Shown piece after piece: positions 1 through 12,900 of a stretch of DNA of 64,000 bases (its first letter is position 1; each line of letters begins with the position of its first letter). The position numbers and the translations under genes were made by a program. Source of the DNA: Sacculina carcini (lineage: Eukaryota > Arthropoda > Thecostraca > Sacculinidae); assembly GCA_916048095.2 (NCBI GenBank), contig OU696574.1:4639001-4703000 (forward strand), in the 5' to 3' direction. A model generated the notes under the pieces. That model made no database searches, was not told the DNA's origin, and worked only from the letters and a program-made list of their open reading frames with translations.

Positions 1-9
1 ATGACCTAG

Positions 10-1140
10 TCAATTGGAAGAGGAAGGAGGATCAGCAGAGGGGGTAGATACATGAAGATTTGTGGGGGAAGAGATGGTACGCTGGCGAAGAGAGTTTTGG
101 ACAGCGAGAAAAGAGGGACAATTGGAGGAAAAAGATGAGTGGTTGGAAGACCTACTGTGCTTGGCGCAGTTGGCGCACTTCGATTTGGATTTGTCAGGAC
201 AAGCTGACGTCAGGTGATCGCCGGCACAGTGTCCGCAGGTTGCCGATGCAGCTGTGCAACGGTCAGATTTGTGGCCTAGACCCGAGCACTTCCAGCACCG
301 AGTCACCCAGTACCGATCAAAGACCGGGCAGCTGCACAATCCGACAAACAATCTGTTGCCAGCGAGACGTATCTGGCGGCGCACCTCCGGAGACACGACG
401 AGCACGGCATTTGTGCGGCCGTCTTTGGGTTTCGTCAGAAACAGCAGCTTCATCTGCGACGATGGGATGTTGGCAAGATGGTGGTTTTTCAGTCGCAAAG
501 AGCTGACGAAATCCTCCGGCGACATGGATGGAACGCTCGCCACAGTGATCCTGGATAGACGCGAGGCGGAATTGCCAGTGACCGCCACATGAACCTCATC
601 AATCAAGTGCTCGTTCAGAGACTTAGCCGCCATGTTCGCAGAGGCTTCGGTGGAGCAGTGCAGTACCATGCCGCCAGATTTCGTTGGGCGAGCCTTGGCC
701 ACCGGTACGGTGCGGAGGGCCGACTGCACGCGCTCTGCCTTCACCGGCTCCGCTCCCTTACTCTTCAGCACTAGGGCGAATGGATGAGTGAAGGGCTGGT
801 CGCGCTCTGAGACAGAGGTTGAGGGTGCACAGGTGTCGACGGGCTTCGCCTCACGAAAGTCGTAAAGGAGAGAGGCGCGGAATGTCTCCAGTCGACTGTC
901 GATCACCGCAGACACTTTCTCCACGGTGAGTGAGGGGCGACGGGACGCGCGGTAGTCCTCCTTACACTCTGCACACAACCAGAAAAGCTTGTACCTGCGT
1001 ATAGCGTTATACGCAGGGTTGGTCAGCGCGGCGCACGACACGTGAAACATGCCGGCGCATCCCTCGCACTCGATGACAGAGGCATCCCCCACCGGCTCAT
1101 CACACTTACACGCACGCTCGCCGGCTGCAGAGGGTGACAT
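10..1140 (-). CDS. LINE ORF1 protein (PHD finger + zinc knuckles)
   Basis: This intact 376-residue ORF encodes the nucleic-acid-binding ORF1 (gag-like) protein of a non-LTR retrotransposon, which packages the element's RNA. The N-terminus is a PHD-type C4HC3 finger (C11, C13, C25, C28, H33, C36, C56, C59). The middle, about residues 120-270, resembles the region preceding zinc knuckles in jockey/CR1-like ORF1 proteins. Three zinc-knuckle-like motifs follow: C282-C285-H290-C295, C302-C305-H309-C314, and one starting at C322-C325. The tail is Ser/Pro-rich. The ORF ends at a TGA at the window edge, so ORF2 (endonuclease/RT) would lie outside the window. The ATG sits in CCAACCATG, and this sequence is also the target duplication of the hAT-like insertion just upstream. 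Family-level assignment is confident; the exact clade is inferred. Confidence 0.85.
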   Translation of the reverse strand: MSPSAAGERACKCDEPVGDASVIECEGCAGMFHVSCAALTNPAYNAIRRYKLFWLCAECKEDYRASRRPSLTVEKVSAVIDSRLETFRASLLYDFREAKPVDTCAPSTSVSERDQPFTHPFALVLKSKGAEPVKAERVQSALRTVPVAKARPTKSGGMVLHCSTEASANMAAKSLNEHLIDEVHVAVTGNSASRLSRITVASVPSMSPEDFVSSLRLKNHHLANIPSSQMKLLFLTKPKDGRTNAVLVVSPEVRRQIRLAGNRLFVGLCSCPVFDRYWVTRCWKCSGLGHKSDRCTAASATCGHCAGDHLTSACPDKSKSKCANCAKHSRSSNHSSFSSNCPSFLAVQNSLRQRTISSPTNLHVSTPSADPPSSSN

Positions 1141-1146
1141 GGTTGG
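1139..1146. repeat. hAT target-site duplication, left copy
   Basis: ATGGTTGG, identical to 2751-2758. On the minus strand it reads CCAACCAT and contains the LINE ORF1 ATG. Confidence 0.85.
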
Positions 1147-2750
1147 TAGTGATGGAAAAAAAACGTTTTTTTTGTTGCGTTTTTTTTTGCAAAAAAAAAC
1201 ATGTTTTTTTAGGGTTTTTTTTGGTTTTTTGGTTTTTTAGAATTAGCCCCAATTGTCATCGGATGTTATATTTTAGTACATAGAAATGAGTTCAATTGAT
1301 GTTTTGTACATCTTTACGTGTCTTATTTCAAAGAAAATTTGATAATAGTATAAAAACCAAGAATATTTATCAATAAATACCTCAGGAGACTGTTTGAAAG
1401 TGCATCCGGGTCCGGTGGTTTAGGTTTTTTTCATTGAGAAAACCTATGTTTTTAAAGATGGTTATAATTATGTGGATATTTGAAATAATTTGTCAGCATA
1501 ACAAAACAAATTCATTGAATAATCATGTTTTTTTTAAAGAAACCATGTTTTTTATGAAAAAATGCAATGATGTTTTTCAAACTGGTTTTAAATTCGTTTT
1601 ATTAATGTACAGGTCCAGAAAATGTTGGCAGCAGAACAAGACAAGCTAATTGGTTGGTCAAGTGTTTTTTTGACAAACGTTCATTTAAACTAACGCTTTT
1701 CTAATGAAACAATGTTTTCTAAAACAGTATCTATGTAAGATAGATTTGATTAATGTACGTTCAAATAACTTTTGTATAGCAAGTAGCCTGCTGGTACGTA
1801 TAAGCGGCTGGTTAAACCACTTAATTTAAACTGTTCTTTTAAACCATGGTTTTTTTCAAAATATATTTTTTGGAAAAACTGTTTTCGTACATGTAGATAT
1901 TGCGAAGAAAATTGGCGGCAGATCAAGGAAAGTTTAACCAAATTAACTGTTTTTTTATTAGTATTCTGTTTTTAGAACTGGTTTTATGGATGATGGTTTC
2001 CTTGATGTAGTTATTTGTGTTCAAATACTTTTTTGTACATCAAATATATTTCCTCAGTTGTTTTTTTTTCCTACACGAAAATATTGTCCGTTTTTCTGGT
2101 CCGTTTTTCTGGTCCGTTGCCACTGCGACCCGCTTTTATTCGTAGTCTCATTAGGGACACTAAGTTTGTGTGCATATTCGTAGTATTTATGTAAATATTT
2201 GCAGTGTTTGTACTCTTATATTTGCAAATAATTGATCTGCTGAATGAAATGATGAAACTTATTATAACCAACGTAGTTAATTTCTGGCAGTAAAAAGTTA
2301 ATGTGTAAAAAATAAAATAAAATTATGCCACCTGTTGTTTTTTTTAAAAACAGTTTCAGATTTTAGCATGAAAACGGTTCTCAAAACCTGCTTTCTTACA
2401 CAATGATTAACTCAATAATTGAATGCAAAACTGTACTGTACATATAAGTGCCGTACAGTACCGTGCAAACAATGATATTAGGCATTTCAGACACATTATA
2501 ACAATTATATTGTGCATATTTAATGATAATTCAATTTGATAGGGTCACTAATAGCATGAATAACCCATGTGTTGATAAAAAATCATTCATTTAACATGCC
2601 AAATATATCATTTCCATAATTTGAATTCTTTGCATGACTCTTCAAAAAAAAACAAAAAGAACATGTTTTTTTTGTCGCGGTTTTTTTTGGCAAAAAAACT
2701 TCTTTTTTTTATAAAAAAACCGTCGGTTTTTTTTTGAGGTCGCATCTCTA
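1147..2750. mobile_element. hAT-type non-autonomous element, 1.6 kb
   Basis: The element is bounded by a perfect 8-bp duplication ATGGTTGG at 1139-1146 and 2751-2758. Its ends are TAGTGATG on the left and CATCTCTA on the right, which pair as short imperfect terminal inverted repeats (TAGWGATG). An 8-bp duplication with TAGAGATG-like ends is typical of the hAT superfamily. Both subterminal regions carry many 7-9-nt A or T tracts around CATG and GCG cores. No transposase-like ORF is visible inside, so I call it non-autonomous. It lies exactly at the start codon of the neighbouring LINE ORF1, between that ORF and its 5' leader. Confidence 0.8.
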
Positions 2751-2758
2751 ATGGTTGG
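2751..2758. repeat. hAT target-site duplication, right copy
   Basis: ATGGTTGG, identical to 1139-1146. It marks the right boundary of the 1.6-kb insertion. Confidence 0.85.
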
Positions 2759-2845
2759 TAAGACACCGAGATCGGCACACAGATAAGAGCACAAAGGAGC
2801 GAACGAAAACACAACCACACGCGGCGAACACAGGAACAAGACTGA
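2751..2845 (-). other. 5' leader of the LINE, separated from ORF1 by the hAT insertion
   Basis: Removing the hAT element and one duplication copy joins this GC-richer stretch directly to the ORF1 start codon at 1138-1140. It is therefore most simply read as the LINE 5' UTR. At about 2845 the sequence changes abruptly to AT-rich Helitron-like modules, which I take as the LINE's 5' end. The exact end point is approximate. Confidence 0.55.
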
Positions 2846-2849
2846 ACTG

Positions 2850-4102
2850 GTATAGATTTTACAATTTAGAGTTTTCTATTGGACTGGCTGTTTGCATTTA
2901 AACATGTATTACTTTTGTTTAATTAATTGTTCCGCACGACGGGTGGGTTTAAACATTCAATTTTACCGTGTGAAATGAATACATATACAAAACTCACGGG
3001 CTTTACTTCAAGATCCAGACTCACTAATGTAAATGTGACTTAAATGGTGTATAAATATATCGCATTATGCAACAAATGTTAATTTAGCTGTTTTACAGTT
3101 TGGTTCCGATGTTCGGTTGAGAGAAAAGTATTGGTGGGCCGCGTGTTTGGGACCCCTGGGGTAGATAATCTCAGTCTTCTGATTACAAATTATGATAGAA
3201 TCAGTATATTTTGTGATCACAAACTAATAAGTTGAATCACCTCAGACTAGGCTGAGTGCGGTCAAGATTGAATGGTTGGGTTAGGTTGGGTAGGTTTGAC
3301 TCAGATTATATTGGGTTTTAATGATAGCAGAAAATACATAAATTTTAGAAATAAATATTATAGCGGTAAAAGTAAAATAGTACTTAAGCAAATGATGTTG
3401 GGGAATGATGTTAAGTAATAAATATAGTTTGGAAACATTCTGATGAAAATATTTCATCATCTTTCATTGTTTGTTTCGTGTTTGTGTTCTGAATTATACC
3501 ACACGACGGGCAGATTTATATATCAGGCGGGCTGAGGGATAATATTTGTCAAAATAAATACGATAATATTCACATTTAGACTTTTCTATTGGTTAAGATA
3601 TTTATAGGTTACATTTTTGCTTTTCAATTTGTATTAATTATATTTTATGAATTTAATATGAATTTTTTTGTATGGATTGTTCCGCACCACGGGCGGGTTT
3701 AAAAAAAATGTTTTTAGTTCATTTTTTCAAATGGTTCATTTAAAAAAGGTATTTTTTTGACAAATAAAAGTGCTCCGCGGGCAGCAACTATAGACAATAG
3801 AACGTTCAATTTCCCCTGTAGAATTGATCCATACACAAAACCAATGGATTTGACTTCAAGATCCAGAACGGAACGTGTTCGAGTTCTGAATTATTCAGCA
3901 GGACGGGCGGGTGTGAAAATGACTAAGGCGGACTGATGGGAATTATTTTGTCGAAATAAAAATAATTAAGCTTAGAACTTTCAATTGATTAATATTTTTA
4001 TGAGTGTATCCTATTTCATTCTTAATTTTCCATATTTTTTATGAATTGAATATGAATTTCATGTTATTAATTGCTCCGCACAACGGGCGGGTTTTAATGC
4101 TA

Positions 4103-4103
<1 letters not shown>
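2850..4103 (+). mobile_element. Helitron-like element, 3' portion (copy 1)
   Basis: This AT-rich stretch closely parallels 35285-36166 and 42810-43897, including the shared stretch around 3120-3300 containing GGGCCGCGTGTTTGGG. Variants of the motif CCGCACGACGGGCGGG recur at about 2933, 3500, 3680, 3890 and 4075. The copy ends in GGGCGGGTTTTAATGCTAG (4085-4103) followed by T and a (TA)n run. That matches the CTRR|T 3' end and AT target expected of Helitrons. It has no coding capacity. Its left side is cut against the LINE leader. Helitron assignment rests on the termini only. Confidence 0.55.

Positions 4104-4195
<92 letters not shown>
4104..4195. repeat. (TA)n microsatellite
   Basis: About 46 TA units lie between a CTAG 3' end (4100-4103) and a TC-starting 5' end (4196), as if two Helitron-like elements had landed in the same TA run. 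Confidence 0.95.
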
Positions 4196-4198
<3 letters not shown>

Positions 4199-4309
4199 AT
4201 ACATATAAAAGAGATCCTCTGTGTGTCTGTGTGTGTGTCTGTCTGTCCCAGCCTTCTTCATCCATTTTCTATCAGCTGCTACTTGGCCATCACTTGGCGT
4301 AACTGCTGA

Positions 4310-5190
4310 AAATTTGTACCATCACGTTTGAAATTTTCTTGTCTACACTTAACACTAAATTTTTAATTTTAAAAATGAAACCAAAAAAAGTTATAGCGGT
4401 AAAAACACAAAATGAACCCTGAAAAATGCGAAGATTTTGGTCAATTTTCTGAAGACTACTCCTCCTAAACCAGCAATGGTACAACTATACAAGTTATACC
4501 AATGTGTAGAAAAATTTTTGTTCTGCTCAACGAATTATAATTTATACCCGAAAACTAAATAAAAACATGTAAAATGGAAAAAAATTCAATCTACATTCAA
4601 AATTATATTTAAACTCCACGCGTCCGATTTTCTATACTTTTTTCTCTATTTCTCAAAAACTAATAATCACACATCTAAATAAATAATACCATCATGCTGG
4701 GAATTTTGTTTGCTACAACACGGTATAATTTTTAATTTTCCAAAGTGTATTAAAAAAAGGTTACGGCGGTGTGAATTGTAAATTACAAAAAAGCAAAAAG
4801 GCAAAATTAGCACAAAAAACGTGAATATTTTGGTCAATATTTCGCTATCTATTCCTCATAAACCAGCAATGGTACAGCTATAAAAATTATACTATTGTGT
4901 AGATAATTTTGTGTTCTACAAGAAAAGTTATAATTTATACCCACAAATGATACAAAAATGTGTAAAATTGGCAAAATTCTTAAATACATAAAAAATTACA
5001 CTTGAACACCGGGTGACTAAAATATATTCATTTTTCTACTATTTCTCAGTAACTATTTGTTACACATAAAAATAAATTATACCATCGTGCTAGAAATCTT
5101 GTTTTCTACAATACGGTATAATTTGTAATTTTCCAAAGTATATCTGAAGGAAGTTACGGCGGTGTAAAGTCAAAAGGACATATTGCCAAT
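4310..5190 (+). repeat. Degenerate, divergent monomers at the array's left edge
   Basis: Segments such as ACCATCACGTTTGAAATTTT, GTTATAGCGGT and CTCCTAAACCAGCAATGG are diverged versions of the array's CATCGTGCTAGAAAT, GTTACGGCGGTGT and neighbouring segments. Two to three irregular units can be traced before regular periodicity begins near 5190. This is the usual decay pattern at a satellite edge. It also retains sequence (CCTAAACCAGCAATGG) that has been lost from the homogenised monomers. Confidence 0.75.
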
Positions 5191-6277
5191 TTGACAGCTA
5201 TTATGCGCACTTGCGATTACACAGGAATATACTACTGTGTAGATAATCTTGTGTTCTACAAGATAAGCTATAATTTATATCCACAAATGAAACAAAAAAC
5301 GTGTAAAATTGGCAAAATTCTCTATTACATCCAAAATTACACTTGAACACCGGGCGACTAAAATATATTCATTTTTCTACTATTTCTCAGTAAATATTTG
5401 TTACACATAAAAATAAATTATACCATAGTGCTAGAAATCTTGTTTTCTACAATACGGTATAATTTGTAATTTTCCAAAGTGTATCTGAAGGAAGTTTCGG
5501 CGGTGTAAATTCAAAAGGACATATTGCCAATTTGACAGCTATTATGCGCACTTGCGATTACACATGAATATACACTGATTTAATTTCACTGAAGTCCAAT
5601 CACAATTTACGCACTTGCGATTACATAGAAATATACTACTGTGTAGATAATTTTGTGTTCTACAATATAAGCTATAATTTATACCCACAAATGATACAAA
5701 AAACGTGTAAAATTGGCAAAATTCTCAAATACATAAAAAATTACACTAGAACACCGGGCGACTAAAATTAATTCATATTGCTACTATTTCTCAGTAACTA
5801 TTTGTTATACATAAAAATAAATTATACCATCGTGCTAGAAATTTTGTTTTCTACAATACGGTATAATTTTTAATTTTCCAAAGTGTATCTAAAGGAAGTT
5901 ACGGCGGTGTAAATTCAAAAGGACATATTGCCAATTTGACAGCTATTATGCTCACTTGCGATTACACAGGAATATACTACTGTGTAGATAATTTTGTGTT
6001 CTACAAGATAAGCTAAAATTTATACCCACAAATGATACAAAAAACGTGTAAAATTGGCAAAAATTTCAAATACATCCAAAATTACACTTGAACACCGGGC
6101 GACTAAATTTTTTTATTTTTCTACTATTTCTCAGTAACTATTTGTTACACATCGAAATAAATTATACCATCGTGCTATAAATCTTGTTTTCTACAATACG
6201 GTATAATTTGTAATTTTCCAAAGTGTATCTGAAGGAAGTTACGGCGGTGTAAAGTCAAAATGTCATGTTGCCAATTT

Positions 6278-8575
6278 GACAGCTATTATGCGCACTTGCG
6301 ATTACACATGAATATACACTGATTCAATTTCACTGAAGTCCAATCACAATTTACGCACTTGCGATTACACAAGAATATACTACTGTGTAGAGACTTTTAT
6401 GTTCTACAATATAAGTTATAATTTATACCCACAAATGATACAAAAAACGTGTAAAATTGGCAAAATTCTCTATTACATCCAAAATTACACTTGAACACCG
6501 GGCGACTAAAATATATTCATTTTTCTACTATTTCTCAGTAAATATTTGTTACACATAAAAATAAATTATACCATCGTGCTAGAAATCTTGTTTTCTACAA
6601 TACGGTATAATTTGTAATTTTCCAAAGTGTATCTGAAGGAAGTTTCGGCGGTGTAAATTCAAAAGGACATATTGCCAATTTGACAGCTATTATGCGCACT
6701 TGCGATTACACATGAATATACACTGATTTAATTTCACTGAAGTCCAATCACAATTTACGCACTTGCGATTACACAGAAATATACTACTGTGTAGAGAATT
6801 TTGTGTTCTACAATATAGGCTATAATTTATACCCACAAATGATACAAAAAACGTGTAAAATTGGCAAAATTCTCAAATACATCCAAAATTACACTAGAAC
6901 ACCGGGCGACTAAAATTAATTCATTTTTCTACTATTTCTCAGTAACTATTTGTTATACATAAAAATAAATTGTACCATCGTGCTAGAAATCTTGTTTTCT
7001 ACAATGCGGTATAATTTGTAATTTTCCAAAGTATATATGAAGTAAGTTACGGCGGTGTAAAGTCAAAAGGACATATTGCCAATTTGACAGCTATTATGCG
7101 CACTTGCGATTACACAGAAGTATACTACTGTGTAGAGAATTTTGTGTTCTACAATATAAGCTATAATTTATACCCACAAATGATACAAAAAACGTGTAAA
7201 ATTGGCAAAATTCTCAAATACATCCAAAATTACACTAGAACACCGGGCGACTAAAATTAATTCATTTTTCTAATATTTCTCAGTAACTATTTGTTATACA
7301 TAAAAATAAATTATACCATCGTGCTATAAATCTTGTTTTCTACAATACGGTATAATTTGTAATTTTCCAAAGTGTATCTGAAGGAAGTTACGGCGGTGTA
7401 AAGTCAAAATGTCATGTTGCCAATTTGACAGCTATTATGCGCACTTGCGATTACACATGAATATACACTGATTCAATTTCACTGAAGTCCAATCACAATT
7501 TACGCACTTGCGATTACACAAGAATATACTACTGTGTAGAGAATTTTATGTTCTACAATATAAGTTATAATTTATACCCACAAATGATACAAAAAACGTG
7601 TAAAATTGGCAAAATTCTCTATTACATCCAAAATTACACTTGAACACCGGGCGACTAAAATATATTCATTTTTCTACTATTTCTCAGTAAATATTTGTTA
7701 CACATAAAAATAAATTATACCATCGTGCTAGAAATCTTGTTTTCTACAATACGGTATAATTTGTAATTTTCCAAAGTGTATCTGAAGGAAGTTTCGGCGG
7801 TGTAAATTCAAAAGGACATATTGCCAATTTGACAGCTATTATGCGCACTTGCGATTACACATGAATATACACTGATTTAATTTCACTGAAGTCCAATCAC
7901 AATTTACGCACTTGCGATTACACAGAAATATACTACTGTGTAGAGAATTTTGTGTTCTACAATATAGGCTATAATTTATACCCACAAATGATACAAAAAA
8001 CGTGTAAAATTGGCAAAATTCTCAAATACATCCAAAATTACACTAGAACACCGGGCGACTAAAATTAATTCATTTTTCTACTATTTCTCAGTAACTATTT
8101 GTTATACATAAAAATAAATTGTACCATCGTGCTAGAAATCTTGTTTTCTACAATGCGGTATAATTTGTAATTTTCCAAAGTATATATGAAGTAAGTTACG
8201 GCGGTGTAAAGTCAAAAGGACATATTGCCAATTTGACAGCTATTATGCGCACTTGCGATTACACAGAAATATACTACTGTGTAGAGAATTTTGTGTTCTA
8301 CAATATAAGCTATAATTTATACCCACAAATGATACAAAAAACGTGTAAAATTGGCAAAATTCTCAAATACATCCAAAATTACACTAGAACACCGGGCGAC
8401 TAAAATTAATTCATTTTTCTAATATTTCTCAGTAACTATTTGTTATACATAAAAATAAATTATACCATCGTGCTAGAAATTTTGTTTTCTACAATACGGT
8501 ATAATTTTTAATTTTCCAAAGTGTATCTAAAGGAAGTTACGGCGGTGTAAATTCAAAAGGACATATTGCCAATTT
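6278..8575 (+). repeat. Two tandem 1,149-bp trimers (L-L-S)
   Basis: Anchor spacing is 404-404-341 twice in succession (6278, 6682, 7086, 7427, 7831, 8235, 8576). The same trimer doublet recurs inside the 3,724-bp units, for example at 11086-13383. Confidence 0.85.
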
Positions 8576-9999
8576 GACAGCTATTATGCTCACTTGCGAT
8601 TACACAGGAATATACTACTGTGTAGATAATTTTGTGTTCTACAAGATAAGCTAAAATTTATACCCACAAATGATACAAAAAACGTGTAAAATTGGCAAAA
8701 ATTTCAAATACATCCAAAATTACACTTCAACACCGGGCGACTAATTTTTTTATTTTTCTACTATTTCTCAGTAACTATTTGTTACACATAGAAATAAATT
8801 ATACCATCGTGCTATAAATCTTGTTTTCTACAATACGGTATATTTTGTAATTTTCCAAAGTGTATCTGAAGGAAGTTACGGCGGTGTAAAGTCAAAATGT
8901 CATGTTGCCAATTTGACAGCTATTATGCGCACTTGCGATTACACATGAATATACACTGATTCAATTTCACTGAAGTCCAATCACAATTTACGCACTTGCG
9001 ATTACACAAGAATATACTAATGTGTAGAGAATTTTATGTTCTACAATATAAGTTATAATTTATACCCACAAATGATACAAAAAACGTGTAAAATTGGCAA
9101 AATTCTCTATTACATCCAAAATTACACTTGAACACCGGGCGACTAAAATATATTCATTTCTCTACTATTTCTCAGTAAATATTTGTTATACATAAAAATA
9201 AATTGTACCATCGTGCTATAAATCTTGTTTTCTACAATGCGGTATAATTTGTAATTTTCCAAAGTATATATGAAGTAAGTTACGGCGGTGTAAAGTCAAA
9301 AGGACATATTGCCAATTTGACAGCTATTATGCGCACTTGCGATTACACAGAAATATACTACTGTGTAGAGAATTTTGTGTTCTACAATATAAGCTATAAT
9401 TTATACCCACAAATGATACAAAAAACGTGTAAAATTGGCAAAATTCTCAAATACATCCAAAGTTACACTAGAACACCGGGCGACTAAAATTAATTCATTT
9501 TTCTACTATTTCTCAGTAACTATTTGTTATACATAAAAATAAATTATACCATCGTGCTAGAAATTTTGTTTTCTACAATACGGTATAATTTTTAATTTTC
9601 CAAAGTGTATCTAAAGGAAGTTACGGCGGTGTAAATTCAAAAGGACATATTGCCAATTTGACAGCTATTATGCTCACTTGCGATTACACAGGAATATACT
9701 ACTGTGTAGATAATTTTGTGTTCTACAAGATAAGCTAAAATTTATACCCACAAATGATACAAAAAACGTGTAAAATTGGCAAAAATTTCAAATACATCCA
9801 AAATTACACTTCAACACCGGGCGACTAAATTTTTTTATTTTTCTACTATTTCTCAGTAACTATTTGTTACACATAGAAATAAATTATACCATCGTGCTAT
9901 AAATCTTGTTTTCTACAATACGGTATAATTTGTAATTTTCCAAAGTGTATCTGAAGGAAGTTACGGCGGTGTAAAGTCAAAATGTCATGTTGCCAATTT

Positions 10000-12900
10000 G
10001 ACAGCTATTATGCGCACTTGCGATTACACATGAATATACACTGATTCAATTTCACTGAAGTCCAATCACAATTTACGCACTTGCGATTACACAAGAATAT
10101 ACTACTGTGTAGAGAATTTTATGTTCTACAATATAAGTTATAATTTATACCCACAAATGATACAAAAAACGTGTAAAATTGGCAAAATTCTCTATTACAT
10201 CCAAAATTACACTTGAACACCGGGCGACTAAAATATATTCATTTTTCTACTATTTCTCAGTAAATATTTGTTATACATAAAAATAAATTGTACCATCGTG
10301 CTATAAATCTTGTTTTCTACAATGCGGTATAATTTGTAATTTTCCAAAGTATATATGAAGTAAGTTACGGCGGTGTAAAGTCAAAAGGACATATTGCCAA
10401 TTTGACAGCTATTATGCGCACTTGCGATTACACAGAAAGATACTACTGTGTAGAGAATTTTGTGTTCTACAATATAAGCTATAATTTATACCCACAAATG
10501 ATACAAAAAACGTGTAAAATTGGCAAAATTCTCAAATACATCCAAAATTACACTAGAACACCGGGCGACTAAAATTAATTCATTTTTCTACTATTTCTCA
10601 GTAAATATTTGTTATACATAAAAATAAATTGTACCATCGTGCTATAAATCTTGTTTTCTACAATGCGGTATAATTTGTAATTTTCCAAAGTATATATGAA
10701 GTAAGTTACGGCGGTGTAAAGTCAAAAGGACATATTGCCAATTTGACAGCTATTATGCGCACTTGCGATTACACAGAAAGATACTACTGTGTAGAGAATT
10801 TTGTGTTCTACAATATAAGCTATAATTTATACCCACAAATGATACAAAAAACGTGTAAAATTGGCAAAATTCTCAAATACATCCAAAATTACACTAGAAC
10901 ACCGGGCGACTAAAATTAATTCATTTTTCTAATATTTCTCAGTAACTATTTGTTATACATAAAAATAAATTATACCATCGTGCTATAAATCTTGTTTTCT
11001 ACAATACGGTATAATTTGTAATTTTCCAAAGTGTATCTGAAGGAAGTTACGGCGGTGTAAAGTCAAAATGTCATGTTGCCAATTTGACAGCTATTATGCG
11101 CACTTGCGATTACACATGAATATACACTGATTCAATTTCACTGAAGTCCAATCACAATTTACGCACTTGCGATTACACAAGAATATACTACTGTGTAGAG
11201 AATTTTATGTTCTACAATATAAGTTATAATTTATACCCACAAATGATACAAAAAACGTGTAAAATTGGCAAAATTCTCTATTACATCCAAAATTACACTT
11301 GAACACCGGGCGACTAAAATATATTCATTTTTCTACTATTTCTCAGTAAATATTTGTTACACATAAAAATAAATTATACCATCGTGCTAGAAATCTTGTT
11401 TTCTACAATACGGTATAATTTGTAATTTTCCAAAGTGTATCTGAAGGAAGTTTCGGCGGTGTAAATTCAAAAGGACATATTGCCAATTTGACAGCTATTA
11501 TGCGCACTTGCGATTACACATGAATATACACTGATTTAATTTCACTGAAGTCCAATCACAATTTACGCACTTGCGATTACACAGAAATATACTACTGTGT
11601 AGAGAATTTTGTGTTCTACAATATAGGCTATAATTTATACCCACAAATGATACAAAAAACGTGTAAAATTGGCAAAATTCTCAAATACATCCAAAATTAC
11701 ACTAGAACACCGGGCGACTAAAATTAATTCATTTTTCTACTATTTCTCAGTAACTATTTGTTATACATAAAAATAAATTGTACCATCGTGCTAGAAATCT
11801 TGTTTTCTACAATGCGGTATAATTTGTAATTTTCCAAAGTATATATGAAGTAAGTTACGGCGGTGTAAAGTCAAAAGGACATATTGCCAATTTGACAGCT
11901 ATTATGCGCACTTGCGATTACACAGAAATATACTACTGTGTAGAGAATTTTGTGTTCTACAATATAAGCTATAATTTATACCCACAAATGATACAAAAAA
12001 CGTGTAAAATTGGCAAAATTCTCAAATACATCCAAAATTACACTAGAACACCGGGCGACTAAAATTAATTCATTTTTCTAATATTTCTCAGTAACTATTT
12101 GTTATACATAAAAATAAATTATACCATCGTGCTATAAATCTTGTTTTCTACAATACGGTATAATTTGTAATTTTCCAAAGTGTATCTGAAGGAAGTTACG
12201 GCGGTGTAAAGTCAAAATGTCATGTTGCCAATTTGACAGCTATTATGCGCACTTGCGATTACACATGAATATACACTGATTCAATTTCACTGAAGTCCAA
12301 TCACAATTTACGCACTTGCGATTACACAAGAATATACTACTGTGTAGAGAATTTTATGTTCTACAATATAAGTTATAATTTATACCCACAAATGATACAA
12401 AAAACGTGTAAAATTGGCAAAATTCTCTATTACATCCAAAATTACACTTGAACACCGGGCGACTAAAATATATTCATTTTTCTACTATTTCTCAGTAAAT
12501 ATTTGTTACACATAAAAATAAATTATACCATCGTGCTAGAAATCTTGTTTTCTACAATACGGTATAATTTGTAATTTTCCAAAGTGTATCTGAAGGAAGT
12601 TTCGGCGGTGTAAATTCAAAAGGACATATTGCCAATTTGACAGCTATTATGCGCACTTGCGATTACACATGAATATACACTGATTTAATTTCACTGAAGT
12701 CCAATCACAATTTACGCACTTGCGATTACACAGAAATATACTACTGTGTAGAGAATTTTGTGTTCTACAATATAGGCTATAATTTATACCCACAAATGAT
12801 ACAAAAAACGTGTAAAATTGGCAAAATTCTCAAATACATCCAAAATTACACTAGAACACCGGGCGACTAAAATTAATTCATTTTTCTACTATTTCTCAGT

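Noticed and set aside
60..774. Plus-strand ORFs across the first 800 bp
   Set aside because: Antisense shadows of the LINE ORF1, which has clear zinc-finger patterns.
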